DNA from: UBA5704 sp036264355
Lineage (GTDB): Bacteria > Acidobacteriota > Thermoanaerobaculia > Multivoradales > UBA5704
Direction of reading: 5' to 3'
Assembly (NCBI GenBank): GCA_036264355.1
Contig: DATARD010000394.1
Coordinates: 22,551 to 86,550, forward strand
DNA: 64,000 nucleotides
The translations under genes were made by a program, and so were the position numbers. This document shows, piece after piece, positions 33,979 to 43,638 of the stretch (position 1 is its first letter; every line of letters starts with the position of its first letter). The notes under the pieces are model-generated. The model saw only the letters and a list, made by a program, of their open reading frames with translations, searched no databases and was not told the origin of the DNA.

Positions 33979-35022
33979 ATGATCGCCGACGCGAGCCGCG
34001 AGCAGATCGCCAGGCTGACGGAGCAGGTGCAACGGAGCAAGGGCGGCCGCTGGCTCGTCCTCACCCACGACAATCCCGATCCCGACGCCCTCGCCTCCGC
34101 CCTCATCCTCGCCCGCGTCCTCCGCGCGGCGTTCCAGCAGAAGGTCACCACCGCCTACGGCGGCATCATCGGCCGGGCCGAGAACCGCGAGATGTTCAAG
34201 AGCCTGCGCCTGCGCTTCAGCCACATCCGCAACCTCAACCTGAAGCGCTACCAGCACTTCGCCCTGGTGGACACGCAGCCGAAGAGCGGCAACAACCAGC
34301 TCCCGCCGCGCGTTGTGCCGGACGTTGTCATCGACCACCACCCCCTGCGCGCCGCCACCCGCAGCGGCGCGTTCTTCGACGTCCGGCCGGAGTACGGCGC
34401 CACCGCCACCATCCTCGCCGAATACCTGCTCGCCACCGGCGTGCGCTCCACCCACGCCATCGCCACCGCGCTCATCTATGCCATCCGCTCCGAGACCCAG
34501 GACTTCGCCCGCGAGTACACCGGGCCGGACAAGGCGATCTACGACTGCTTCTTCCCGCAGGCCAACCACCGCCTGCTGGCGCGCATCCAGAGCCCCCGCC
34601 TCCCCCTTACCTATTTCAGCAACTTGCACAACGCGCTGGAGAGCCTGGAATCGGTCGACACCCTGATCCTCACCCATCTGGGACCGGTCGAGCAGCCGGA
34701 CATCGTGCCCGAGATCGCCGACCTGCTGCTGCGGATGGAAGGGAAGACCTGGTCGCTCTGCACCGGCCTGTTCAACGACCGGCTCTATCTCTCGATCCGC
34801 ACCAGCAACCCGCGCGCCGATGCGGGCTCTCTGATGCACCGCCTCCTCGGCCGCCGCGGCAAGGGCGGAGGCCACGGCATGATCGCCGGCGGCTGGATCG
34901 ATCTGAGCAAGGTGACCGCCGACGCCGACCGCCACAAGCTGCAACGGGAGCTCGGTCTCCGGCTCGCCAAAGAGCTGAAGAAGAACCCGGAGAAGATGAT
35001 GCGGGTGGCGCTGCGGCTGTAG
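33979..35022 (+). CDS. DHH-family phosphoesterase
   Basis: A 347-residue DHH/DHHA1 protein of the NrnA/RecJ-like superfamily, which cleaves nanoRNAs, pAp or cyclic dinucleotide products. The metal-binding motifs are HDNPDPDALAS, VDTQP and the DHH box in VVIDHHPLRAATRSG, with the DHHA1 motif GGGHGMIAGG near the end. Which substrate it uses cannot be told. If it acts on pApA it would complement the PgpH-type enzyme at 15 kb. A TACAAT hexamer (33963-33968) lies 11 bases before the ATG. Confidence 0.82.
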   Translation: MIADASREQIARLTEQVQRSKGGRWLVLTHDNPDPDALASALILARVLRAAFQQKVTTAYGGIIGRAENREMFKSLRLRFSHIRNLNLKRYQHFALVDTQPKSGNNQLPPRVVPDVVIDHHPLRAATRSGAFFDVRPEYGATATILAEYLLATGVRSTHAIATALIYAIRSETQDFAREYTGPDKAIYDCFFPQANHRLLARIQSPRLPLTYFSNLHNALESLESVDTLILTHLGPVEQPDIVPEIADLLLRMEGKTWSLCTGLFNDRLYLSIRTSNPRADAGSLMHRLLGRRGKGGGHGMIAGGWIDLSKVTADADRHKLQRELGLRLAKELKKNPEKMMRVALRL

Positions 35023-35033
35023 GGGCGGTGGGC

Positions 35034-35402
35034 TCAGCCGACCTTCCCGACCGCCACCGGGTCGAGGCTCTCCATCAACTGGCGCGCCGCCTCGACGCGG
35101 TTGTTCGCGACGTACACCACCGCCACCTGTGCCCCCGGATTCCGCGGCAGCCGGCCGTCGCGCGGCAACACGCCGAGCGACTCCTCGCCCTGGACGAACC
35201 ACGGGATGTTCGCTTCTTCCAGGCGTGTCGTGATCAGCGAGAAGAATCCCACCTCCGTGCTCTCCACGAGAGGAGAGAACTCCACCGCTCCACTCTCATG
35301 CTCGTCCTGTTCGTCCGCGCTCTCGGCAACCAGCGCGACGTCACAGTCGGCGCAGACGGAAACGCCCTCCTCAAACTCGGCCCCGCAATCAGGACAGAAC
35401 AT
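35034..35402 (-). CDS. Zinc-ribbon protein with DUF2007-like domain
   Basis: A 122-residue protein. The N-terminal zinc ribbon MFCPDCGAEFEEGVSVCADC has two CxxC pairs. An acidic linker follows, then a DUF2007-type module (LITTRLEEANIPWFVQGEES, VYVANNRVEAARQLMESL), a ferredoxin-like fold suspected to bind small ligands or act in signalling. It is read in the same direction as the potassium channel gene upstream and probably shares its transcript. Confidence 0.7.
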   Translation of the reverse strand: MFCPDCGAEFEEGVSVCADCDVALVAESADEQDEHESGAVEFSPLVESTEVGFFSLITTRLEEANIPWFVQGEESLGVLPRDGRLPRNPGAQVAVVYVANNRVEAARQLMESLDPVAVGKVG

Positions 35403-35459
35403 CCGCTTCCTCCTCCTGGCTCAATGATTGACCCACGAACGGCGGCAGGAGCCCGACTT

Positions 35460-36467
35460 CTATCTGTCCATAGTGTCGCCAGACGCCTTCGCCGGGACGA
35501 GTGGGACAAAGATCGACCCAGGCCGCGCCGGCAGCGGCGCCTGCTCGACGTCGTTCAGCCGGCTGACGTCGATGCTCAGCACTCCTGCGGGCGTCGGCGG
35601 ATTGAAGAGATTCGCGAAGCGGGCTCCCCAGAGGACTTCGTTCCCCTGGTAGGACGAGCGGCTGTGGACGGTCTGCGAGAAGGTCTCGTCGATGCCGGTC
35701 AGCAGGATCAGGAACTCGGCGTTGCAGGAGGTCAGCTCGTGCTCCGTCACCCCCCAGAGCGGGCTCTCCTCGTCGATGGGGTGGACGATCGTCCAGCTCA
35801 AGGGGAAGAAGACCACTTTCTCGCGCTCCAGCCGCAGCGGAAAGAAGTCGCGGATGTGGGAGCCCGGCTTGAACCAGCTCAGCAGGACCTTGGCATTCAG
35901 CTCGATGATCTGGTTGCTGCGCGCGTTGGCGATGCGGAACTGGAAGGAGGTGTGATCCTTGTAGGGCGCGATGAGCGCCTTCTCGCTGAACAGGATCCGG
36001 GCGGTCGGGCGCGAGAAGCGCGCGAAGAGGAGGCCGGTGGCGAGCGCGAAGCCGAGGAGGCCCACCAGCGATTCGAGGATGACCAGGAAGTTGGCCGGCA
36101 GGCTCTTCGGGGTCAGCGAGCCGTAGCCGATGGTGGCGAAGGTCTGGATGCTGAAGAAGAAGCAGTCCAGATAGCGGCCGCCCAGCGTCACCGCCTGCGC
36201 GCCGTTGAGGGCGCCCGGGCCGCAGGCGAGGTAGGCCGCAGCGAACACTCCGTTGATGCCGAGATAGAAGAGGATGATCAGCCCCAGGAAGTGGGGCCAG
36301 CTCATCGACAGCAGGTCGTGGTAGAGGCTCAGCGAGGCGAAAGGCTTCAGGCCCTCGCGCACCACGTTGAAGCTGCCGTCGCGGTTGAGCAGCCGCTGCC
36401 GGCTCTCGCGGGCCACCACCGAGCCGAAGCCCAGGTCTCTGTTCGGATCGTCTGGTTGGTTTGCCAT
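35460..36467 (-). CDS. Prokaryotic inward-rectifier K+ channel (KirBac-like)
   Basis: A 335-residue potassium channel subunit. An amphipathic slide-helix region precedes TM1 (FLGLIILFYLGINGVFAAAY), the pore helix and selectivity filter FATIGYGSL, and TM2 (LESLVGLLGFALATGLLFAR). A cytoplasmic immunoglobulin-like IRK domain follows, with FRIANARSNQIIELNAKVLL and HPIDEESPL. The channel should be tetrameric. The ATG at 36467 lies 8 bases after a TATCGT hexamer. The weak -35 makes the promoter uncertain. It is divergent from the TM2-domain gene. Confidence 0.9.
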   Translation of the reverse strand: MANQPDDPNRDLGFGSVVARESRQRLLNRDGSFNVVREGLKPFASLSLYHDLLSMSWPHFLGLIILFYLGINGVFAAAYLACGPGALNGAQAVTLGGRYLDCFFFSIQTFATIGYGSLTPKSLPANFLVILESLVGLLGFALATGLLFARFSRPTARILFSEKALIAPYKDHTSFQFRIANARSNQIIELNAKVLLSWFKPGSHIRDFFPLRLEREKVVFFPLSWTIVHPIDEESPLWGVTEHELTSCNAEFLILLTGIDETFSQTVHSRSSYQGNEVLWGARFANLFNPPTPAGVLSIDVSRLNDVEQAPLPARPGSIFVPLVPAKASGDTMDR

Positions 36468-36549
36468 CTTGGGTACGATAAGGCATCCGGGCGCGAGATC
36501 GGATACCATGGAGCCGCGACCGACGTACTGTAACCATGGAGGGTTCGCG

Positions 36550-36858
36550 ATGCAGAGCCGTGGGAAGGACAAGACGACCGCCGGCATTCTGGGGATCCTG
36601 CTTGGATCGCTCGGAGTCCATCAGTTCTACCTGGGATCGACGATGACGGGAGTCATCGAGATCGCCCTGACCTGTGTCACCTGTGGAATCGGCAGTCTCC
36701 TCGGGCTCGTCGAAGGGATCCTGATCCTGGTCATGGATCAGAACGAATTCGACCAGCGCTACAACTTCCGGACTCCGGAATCGGTTGAGTTCGTCTTCAT
36801 GAAGCCGAAGACGATGACGCCGCCGCCGTCGGCTCCGACGCCGCCGTATCAGGGTTGA
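36550..36858 (+). CDS. TM2-domain membrane protein
   Basis: A 102-residue protein with a TM2 domain: a first helix AGILGILLGSLGVHQFYLG with the conserved G-x-H-x-F-Y-L-G, a turn, and a second helix GIGSLLGLVEGILILVMDQN with the D-x-x-x-F end. The C-terminal tail is Pro/Thr-rich. GGAGGG lies 10 bases before ATG 36550. The function of bacterial TM2 proteins is poorly known. A perfect hairpin follows the gene. Confidence 0.82.
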   Translation: MQSRGKDKTTAGILGILLGSLGVHQFYLGSTMTGVIEIALTCVTCGIGSLLGLVEGILILVMDQNEFDQRYNFRTPESVEFVFMKPKTMTPPPSAPTPPYQG

Positions 36859-36870
36859 TCCACATGTGCC

Positions 36871-36898
36871 GGAGCGCCGGCCGTACGACCGGCGCTCC
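36871..36898. terminator. Perfect 10-bp hairpin between the TM2 gene and recO
   Basis: GGAGCGCCGG (36871-36880) pairs exactly with CCGGCGCTCC (36889-36898) around an 8-base loop. There is no following T run, so it is either a non-canonical terminator of the TM2 gene or a structure in the recO leader. Confidence 0.45.
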
Positions 36899-36919
36899 AC
36901 TGTTCCCCGAGGTCTCCCC

Positions 36920-37693
36920 GTGACGCTGATCACCGCCGAGGCGCTGCTCCTCGACGTCATGGACCTTCACGACCGCGATCGGATCGTGACCTTCCTCACC
37001 CGCGAGCTGGGGAAGAAGAAGGGGGTCGCGAAAGGGGCGCGGACGAAGCACAGCCGCTTCGGCGGTCAGCTCCAGCCGCTCGCCAAGGTGCAGGTGACCT
37101 GGTTCGAGAAGGAGGGGCGGGATCTCGGCCGCATCTCGTCCGTCGAGCTGCTGCGGCCGGCGCACCGCCTGCTGGAGGATCTCGACGGCATCCTGCTCGG
37201 CAGCTATCTGGCCGATCACCTGCTCGAGTTCGCGCAGGAGAACGAGGCGTCGGATCATCTCTACCGTCTGCTCGACTCGACGCTCGAAGCATTGCTCGCG
37301 GGGGTGGACCGCGACCTCGCAGCGCGATATTTTGAGTCCTGGGTTTTGCGCCTGGCGGGAGTCTTCCCCTCCCCCCGCGCCTGCCCTGCCTGCGGCCGGC
37401 CGTTCGAGGAAGCGGGCGGAGCCGGTGCGGTCCTGCCCCCCAACGACGAAACGCTACTCTGTTTCGACTGCGGTGGACGCGCCGGTCTCGTGGTGACGCA
37501 CGAGACGCTGGATTTCCTGCGCCGGATCGGCCGGGAGAGCCTGCCGGCGGTGGCCGCGGAGGGCTCGGGAGCGTTGCCGTCCGTGGCGACCCTGCGGCAG
37601 GTGGAGACCCTTTGCGTGCGCGTGCGGCGCCAGTTCCTCCAGCGCGAGCTGCGCAGCTACGACGTGATCCAGAAGACGCGCGCGGGGATTTGA
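36920..37693 (+). CDS. recO: DNA repair protein RecO
   Basis: A 257-residue recombination mediator that anneals SSB-coated DNA and helps load RecA in the RecFOR pathway. The N-terminal OB-fold (ALLLDVMDLHDRDRIVTFLT, VAKGARTKHSRFGGQLQPLA), the helical middle and a four-cysteine zinc site (CPACG, CFDCGG) are all present. GTG 36920 fits the family N-terminus TLITAEALLL and has GAGG upstream; a longer frame to 36866 reads through the intergenic hairpin and is rejected. It lies directly upstream of glyQS. Confidence 0.9.
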   Translation: MTLITAEALLLDVMDLHDRDRIVTFLTRELGKKKGVAKGARTKHSRFGGQLQPLAKVQVTWFEKEGRDLGRISSVELLRPAHRLLEDLDGILLGSYLADHLLEFAQENEASDHLYRLLDSTLEALLAGVDRDLAARYFESWVLRLAGVFPSPRACPACGRPFEEAGGAGAVLPPNDETLLCFDCGGRAGLVVTHETLDFLRRIGRESLPAVAAEGSGALPSVATLRQVETLCVRVRRQFLQRELRSYDVIQKTRAGI

Positions 37694-37710
37694 GAGGAGA
37701 CGATGAGCTT

Positions 37711-38623
<913 letters not shown>

Positions 38624-38634
<11 letters not shown>

Positions 38635-40732
38635 GCATCTGGGTGAATATTTGTTGGAAGTGCGCAGCGAAGAGATCCCGGCGCGCATGCTGGAGCCCGG
38701 CGTGCGCGAGCTGGCGACGCGGGTGTTCGAGGAGCTGGTGTCGCGCAACCTGGCGCCGGCCGAGGTGGAGACCGGCTATGCGCCGCGCCGCCTGATGCTC
38801 GTCCTGACCGGCCTGCCCGAGCGCGAGCCGGACCGCGAAGAGCAGATGATGGGCCCGCCCGTGCGCGCCGCCTACACCGCGGACGGCGCGCCGACCCCGG
38901 CGCTGATCGGCTTCGCCAAGCGCTGCGGCGTCGAGCCGGACCAGCTCGCCCGGGTCAAGACCGACAAGGGGGAGTATCTCGCCGCGACCAAGAAGACCGC
39001 GGGGAAGCCCACCGCCGACGTGCTCGCCGAGATCGTGCCGCGCACCCTGGCCGGCATCTCCTGGGCGAAGACGATGCGGTGGGGGAGCGGCGAAGGGCCG
39101 TGGGTGCGCCCGGTGCACGGTGTCGTCTCCCTGTTCGACGGTGCAATCGTGCCGTTCACCTTTTTCGGCATCGACGCCGGCGACACCACCGAGGGTCATC
39201 CCAACCTTTCGCCCGCACCGTTCCAGGTGACCGGCGCCGCGGCCTACCGCCGCGAGCTCGCCCAATGCGCCATCGAAGTCCGTCCTGCCGAACGCCGCAA
39301 GACCCTGGCCGACACCATGCGGCAGCGCGCCGAAGCGCTCGGCGGCATTCTGGTGGACGATCCGGCCCTGCTCGACAAGCTGGCCGCCATCTGCGAGATC
39401 CCCGGCGTCATGGAAGGCCGCTTCGACGACGCCTTCCTGGCGCTTCCGGCCGAGGTCCTCGCCACCAGCCTGCGCGATCACCAGAGCGCCCTCACCGTCG
39501 AAGCGCCGGGCGGTGGTCTGCTGCCGTGCTTCCTCACCGTCATGGACCGGCCGGACGATCCGAAAGGCCGCGCGCGCTCCGGCAACGAATGGGTCGTCGC
39601 CGCCCGTCTCGCCGACGCCCGTTTCTTCTACGGCGAAGACCGCAAGGCCGGCCTCGCGCACCGCGCCGAGCAGCTCGACCGCCTCGCCTTCCACGAGCGT
39701 CTGGGGAGCTACGCCGCCAAGGCCGAGCGGCTGGCCGCCCTGGTGACCGTGATCTGCGATGCGCTGGGTTGGGTGAAGGAGAAAGACGCGACCGTCACCG
39801 CGGCCCGTCTGCTCAAGGTGGACCTCGCCACCGAAATGGTGAAGGAGTTCACCTCCTTGCAGGGGATCATGGGCGGCATCTACGCCCGCGAGGAAGGGCA
39901 CCCCGAAGCCGTCTGGCAGGCCGTCTACGACCAATATCTGCCCGCCTCGACGGAAGACCGCCTGCCGCGCGGCCACGCCGGCCTGGTCGCCGGCCTCGCC
40001 GACCGCCTCGACACCATGGTCGGCATCTTCGGCCTCGGCCTCATTCCCACCGGCAGCAAAGACCCCTTCGGTCTGCGCCGCGCCGCCCAGGGCATCGTCC
40101 GCATCGCGCTCGAAGGCAATCTAGCCCTCGACCTCGAAGCCGTCGCCGCGGAAGCCGTAAAGCTTTTTGGGGATCGCGTGAAACGGACCGCAGCGCAGAT
40201 CCTCGACGACCTGCGCCCCTTCCTCCACGATCGTCTCCGCTACGTCCTCGGTCTCCGCGGCTACGCCTACGACGAGATCGAGGCCGACCTCGCCGTCGGG
40301 GTCACCACCCTGCCCGACCTCGCCGCGCGAGTCGACGCCCTCCACCGCATGCGCGAAGAGCCCGGCTTCCTCACCGTCGTCCAGGCCGCCAAGCGCATCG
40401 CCAACATCGTCAAGGACGCGGCGGAGAATCCCCTCGACGCCTCCCTGCTCGCCGAGCCGGCCGAGAAGGACCTCCATACCGCCTTCGCAGGGCTGCGCCA
40501 CGAAGTCGAAGAAGCCGCAGGCGCCCGCGACTATGACCGCTGCCTGCGCCGCATCCTCGACCTCGCCCCGGTCCTCGACCGTTTCTTTGTCGAGGTGCTC
40601 GTCATGGCCGAAGACCCGAAGGTGCGGCAAAACCGTATCGCCCTGCTGCAAGCGATCGGCAGGACCGTCTCACGGACGGCGCGGTTGACCGAGGTGGTGG
40701 TGGACAAGGCGGAGGCGCGGGGGAAGGGGTGA
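38624..40732 (+). CDS. glyS: Glycyl-tRNA synthetase beta subunit
   Basis: The 702-residue beta chain, needed for tRNA binding. The N-terminal YLLEVRSEEIPARMLEPGVR, a B3/4-like region, the catalytic-dead HD-like middle domain and a C-terminal DALR-type anticodon-binding part (DPKVRQNRIALLQAIGRTVS) are visible. GAGGAGG precedes ATG 38624 inside the glyQ end, so the subunits are translated in a coupled manner. Confidence 0.96.
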
Positions 40733-40807
40733 GGGTCGAGAATGAAGCCAAGCGAGCGACACCTCCCGTCTCCGGCGTCGCGTGCGACGAGGCGTGAACC
40801 ACCCCGC

Positions 40808-40845
40808 TTGCTACGATGCTCAGCGAATGCTAGCATTGATAGCAT
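40808..40845 (+). promoter_or_regulatory. Promoter-operator of the FitAB-like toxin-antitoxin pair
   Basis: Four ATGCT/AGCAT half-sites stand at 40816-40820, 40827-40831, 40832-40836 and 40841-40845. The two inner ones form the perfect palindrome AATGCTAGCATT (40826-40837). TTGCTA (40808-40813) and TAGCAT (40831-40836), 17 bases apart, can serve as -35 and -10, so repressor binding would cover the -10 box. This fits autoregulation by a ribbon-helix-helix antitoxin. Confidence 0.6.
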
Positions 40846-40858
40846 GAAAGGAGGCTCA

Positions 40859-41092
40859 ATGAGCCAGTTGGTTGTGCGCAACTTGGAGGAGGAGGTCGTC
40901 CGTGAGCTGAGGCTGCGGGCGGCGCGCCATGGCCGCTCGGCGGAAGCGGAGCACCGGGAAATCCTACGCCAGGCGCTCCTCCCCGCAATGGAGAAGAAAC
41001 CCCTCAAGGAGATTCTCCTGGCGATGCCTCCGGTCGGTGAGGATGCCGACTTCGAACGGACTCCCGACCTCGGCCGGGACGTGGAGCTTTGA
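40859..41092 (+). CDS. FitA-like ribbon-helix-helix antitoxin
   Basis: A 77-residue antitoxin. An N-terminal Arc/MetJ-type ribbon-helix-helix (QLVVRNLEEEVVRELRLRAA, HGRSAEAEHREILRQAL) with the conserved RSAEAEHR of the FitA group is followed by a toxin-binding tail. AAGGAGG lies 5 bases before ATG 40859. A four-half-site operator lies immediately upstream. It overlaps the toxin by 4 bases (TTGA). Confidence 0.85.
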   Translation: MSQLVVRNLEEEVVRELRLRAARHGRSAEAEHREILRQALLPAMEKKPLKEILLAMPPVGEDADFERTPDLGRDVEL

Positions 41093-41502
41093 GCTATCTC
41101 CTCGACACGAACGTGGTCTCCGAGCTCCGCAAGGGCCGGCGTTGCGATCCGGGTGTGGCCGGCTGGTTCGCTGGGGTTGCTTCCGACGAGATCTACTTGA
41201 GTGTATTGACGTTGGGTGAGATTCGGAAGGGCATCGAGAACATCCGGTGGCGTGATCCGCGAACCGCGGAGGTTTTGGAGGCTTGGCTGACGGAGTTGGC
41301 GGCCACCCACTCCGACCGCATTCTCGCCATTGACGAATCCATCGCCGAGCAGTGGGGCCGTTTCAACGTTCCCGATCCCCTATCCACGCTCGATAGCCTG
41401 CTTGCCGCCACGGCCAGCGTGCACGGCCTGACGTTGGTCACTCGCAACCTCAAGGACGTGGAGAGAACCGGGGTCGCCTGCATGAATCCCTTCACGGCGT
41501 GA
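41089..41502 (+). CDS. FitB/VapC-like PIN-domain ribonuclease toxin
   Basis: A 137-residue PIN toxin, expected to cleave RNA (tRNA or rRNA) when freed from its antitoxin. The acidic active-site set is seen as LLDTNVVSELRKG, LTLGEIRKG and TLDSLLAATA, with the final acidic residue in TRNLKDVE. The TTG start shares TTGA with the antitoxin stop. All catalytic positions look intact, so unlike the HigBA locus at 3 kb this module appears live. Confidence 0.88.
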   Translation: MSYLLDTNVVSELRKGRRCDPGVAGWFAGVASDEIYLSVLTLGEIRKGIENIRWRDPRTAEVLEAWLTELAATHSDRILAIDESIAEQWGRFNVPDPLSTLDSLLAATASVHGLTLVTRNLKDVERTGVACMNPFTA

Positions 41503-41562
41503 GACCAGACGACCAGATCTCCCCCAAGGGCGCCGCGGAGATCTCGACTCCAGATCGTTGCC

Positions 41563-41655
41563 TCAACCCCGCCGGGCGCCCGCCGTCAGCCTGAAGGTGG
41601 TCCAGAGGATGGCCGCAACGACGGCCACGGCCCAGATCCAGAGGGCCTGCTGCAA
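41563..41655 (-). CDS. Possible 30-residue single-helix membrane peptide
   Basis: A TTG-started frame reads QQALWIWAVAVVAAILWTTF and ends in the basic tail RLTAGARRG, a clean membrane helix with a positive C-terminus. A TGA codon precedes it and AGGA lies about 12 bases upstream. Short hydrophobic frames arise by chance in GC-rich DNA, so this is a weak call. KdpF-like or leader-peptide-like roles are conceivable but unsupported. Confidence 0.2.
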   Translation of the reverse strand: MQQALWIWAVAVVAAILWTTFRLTAGARRG

Positions 41656-41743
41656 GCATGTGCAGTCCTTTCAAAGCTCCGGCCGGTTGAAAGCTCTTCT
41701 GATGGAATTCATTGTAGCGCATCGCTCATCGACGCCCGCGGGA

Positions 41744-41772
41744 TTGACTCCTCAGCCGTCAGGCGGTAGGCT
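41744..41772 (+). promoter_or_regulatory. Promoter of the kelch-like secreted protein gene
   Basis: TTGACT (41744-41749) and TAGGCT (41767-41772) are separated by exactly 17 bases. The expected start near 41779 leaves a leader of about 33 bases with GGGGA before ATG 41812. Confidence 0.55.
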
Positions 41773-41811
41773 CAAAAGATTGCTGTAAGTTTGTTTCACC
41801 TGGGGAAAAAC

Positions 41812-43638
41812 ATGCCTGACCGTAGACTGGCCGTTGGGTTCGGCCTGCTGTCCTCATTCGCGGCGCTTGCCGGGGCTCAAACCTGGACACCGCTCGTCCA
41901 CCAGCCCACTTTCGCCGCCAGCACGCCTCTCCTGCTCACCGACGGCACCGTGATGGTGCAGGCTGAGGAGAGCAGCTCCTGGTGGCGGCTGACACCGGAC
42001 AACACGGGCAGCTACGTCAATGGCACCTGGTCGCAACTGGCGAGCACCTCCGCCAGCTATGCACCGATTTATTATGCGTCGGCCGTGCTCCCCGACGGCA
42101 GGGTTGTGGTCGAAGGGGGAGAATACAACATCAGCGGCGATCCGGTGTGGACGACGCTCGGCGCCATCTACAATCCCGCGAGCAATACCTGGACGCCCAT
42201 AACCCCACCCTCGGGCTGGGCCGCCATCGGCGATGCGCAGAGCGTTATCCTTCCCAATGGCACGTTCATGCTGGCGAATATCGAGTCGGGCAAGACGGCT
42301 TTGTTGAACGCCTCCAACCTGACTTGGTCTCTCCTTGCCGGCACAGGCAAGACGGGAGGCAATGACGAAGAAGGTTGGACGTTGTTGCCGAACGGCAAGG
42401 TCCTGACCGTCGATTGCAACAACACCTCAAGCCTCACAAATTCTGAGCTTTTCAATCCCGCGACGGGGACCTGGGCGAGCGCCGGCAGCACGATCGTCAA
42501 ATTGCCGGACCTCTTCCCGGATGGCGGCGGCTCGCACGAGATCGGGCCTGCCGTCCTGCGTCCCGACGGGACTGTTTTCGCGACCGGTGCGACTCCCAAT
42601 ACGGCGATCTACAACTCGACGACCGGCGTCTGGACGGCCGGGCCGACCTTTCCCAGCAGCCTTGACGTTGCCGACGGTCCCGCCGCCTTGTTGCCGAATG
42701 GCAATGTTCTGGTGGATACCAGCCCGGGGATTTTCAACTTTGGTGTCCAATTCTTCGAATTCAACGGCACAAGCCTGACCATGGTCCCCAATCCGCCCAA
42801 TGCTCCTCATGAGCCTTCCTACGCCGGGCGTCTGCTGGTGCTTCCGACGGGTCAGATCCTGTTCACCGATGGCTCCTTCGACGTCGAGGTCTACACGGCA
42901 AGCGGAACCTATCAGACCGCCTGGAGGCCGACGATCGGCGCTTTTCCGTCCTCCGTGACCGCCGGAGTCACCGGCTATTCCATCTCCGGCACGCAGCTCA
43001 ATGGTCTTTCGCAAGGCGGCGTCTATGGCGATGACGCGCAAACAGCCACCAACTACCCCTTGGTGCGGATCACCAACAGCGCGACGAACCATGTCTTCTA
43101 TGTCAAGACCCACAATCACAGCACGATGGGAGTGGCGACCGGAACAGCGGTCGTGTCGACTTTTTTTGACGTGCCCGCCGGCATCGAAACCGGAGCGAGC
43201 AGTCTGCAAGTGGTCGCCAATGGAATCCCCTCGACCGCGGTGTCGATCGAAGTGGTCAGCAGCCCGCCGGATTTCTACACGATGACCCCGTGCCGTCTCG
43301 TCGATACCCGAAACCCGATCGGTGCGCTCGGTGGCCCGGCGCTGGTGGCGTCGGCCCAGCGCACCTTCGCGCTCGCCGGAGTCTGCGGCGTGCCGGCCGA
43401 TGCGCGAGCGGTGTCGCTCAATCTCACCGTCACCCAGCCGCTCGCCGGCGGCGATCTGCGCATGTTCCCGGGGGATCAGACGGTGGCGCCGATCACGAGC
43501 GCGATCAATTTCGCCACCGGGCAGACGCTGGCCAACAACATGATCCTGGCGGTCGACGCCAGCGGTTCGATCAGGGTCCAGAACGACGCACAGGGAACCG
43601 TGCATCTGATTCTCGACATCAACGGCTACTTCAAATGA
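41812..43638 (+). CDS. Secreted kelch/galactose-oxidase-like propeller protein
   Basis: A 608-residue exported protein. A signal peptide (RRLAVGFGLLSSFAALAGAQ) is followed by kelch-type blades of the galactose oxidase kind (LLTDGTVMVQ, VLPDGRVVVEGG, LLPNGKVLTVDC, VLRPDGTVFATG, LLPNGNVLVDTS, VLPTGQILFTDG). A DUF1929-like Ig domain follows (SGTQLNGLSQGGVYGDD). The Cys-Tyr cofactor of active galactose oxidase could not be identified. The last 120 residues (MTPCRLVDTRNPIGALGG to LILDINGYF) are a beta domain found at the C-terminus of many secreted bacterial proteins and probably used for surface attachment. The stop overlaps the hydrolase start by 4 bases. Confidence 0.78.
   Translation: MPDRRLAVGFGLLSSFAALAGAQTWTPLVHQPTFAASTPLLLTDGTVMVQAEESSSWWRLTPDNTGSYVNGTWSQLASTSASYAPIYYASAVLPDGRVVVEGGEYNISGDPVWTTLGAIYNPASNTWTPITPPSGWAAIGDAQSVILPNGTFMLANIESGKTALLNASNLTWSLLAGTGKTGGNDEEGWTLLPNGKVLTVDCNNTSSLTNSELFNPATGTWASAGSTIVKLPDLFPDGGGSHEIGPAVLRPDGTVFATGATPNTAIYNSTTGVWTAGPTFPSSLDVADGPAALLPNGNVLVDTSPGIFNFGVQFFEFNGTSLTMVPNPPNAPHEPSYAGRLLVLPTGQILFTDGSFDVEVYTASGTYQTAWRPTIGAFPSSVTAGVTGYSISGTQLNGLSQGGVYGDDAQTATNYPLVRITNSATNHVFYVKTHNHSTMGVATGTAVVSTFFDVPAGIETGASSLQVVANGIPSTAVSIEVVSSPPDFYTMTPCRLVDTRNPIGALGGPALVASAQRTFALAGVCGVPADARAVSLNLTVTQPLAGGDLRMFPGDQTVAPITSAINFATGQTLANNMILAVDASGSIRVQNDAQGTVHLILDINGYFK

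Larger units (their letters stand above)
41503..41811. other. Intergenic stretch between the PIN toxin and the kelch-like gene
   Basis: About 310 bases without a standard gene. It contains a possible 30-codon minus-strand membrane peptide (41563-41655) and a TTGACT-17-TAGGCT promoter for the next gene (41744-41772). No terminator hairpin with a T run was found after the toxin. Confidence 0.4.

Noticed and set aside
36859..36919. T-box or other leader in front of recO-glyQS
   Set aside because: The single 10-bp hairpin lacks specifier-loop and antiterminator features, and recO intervenes before glyQ.
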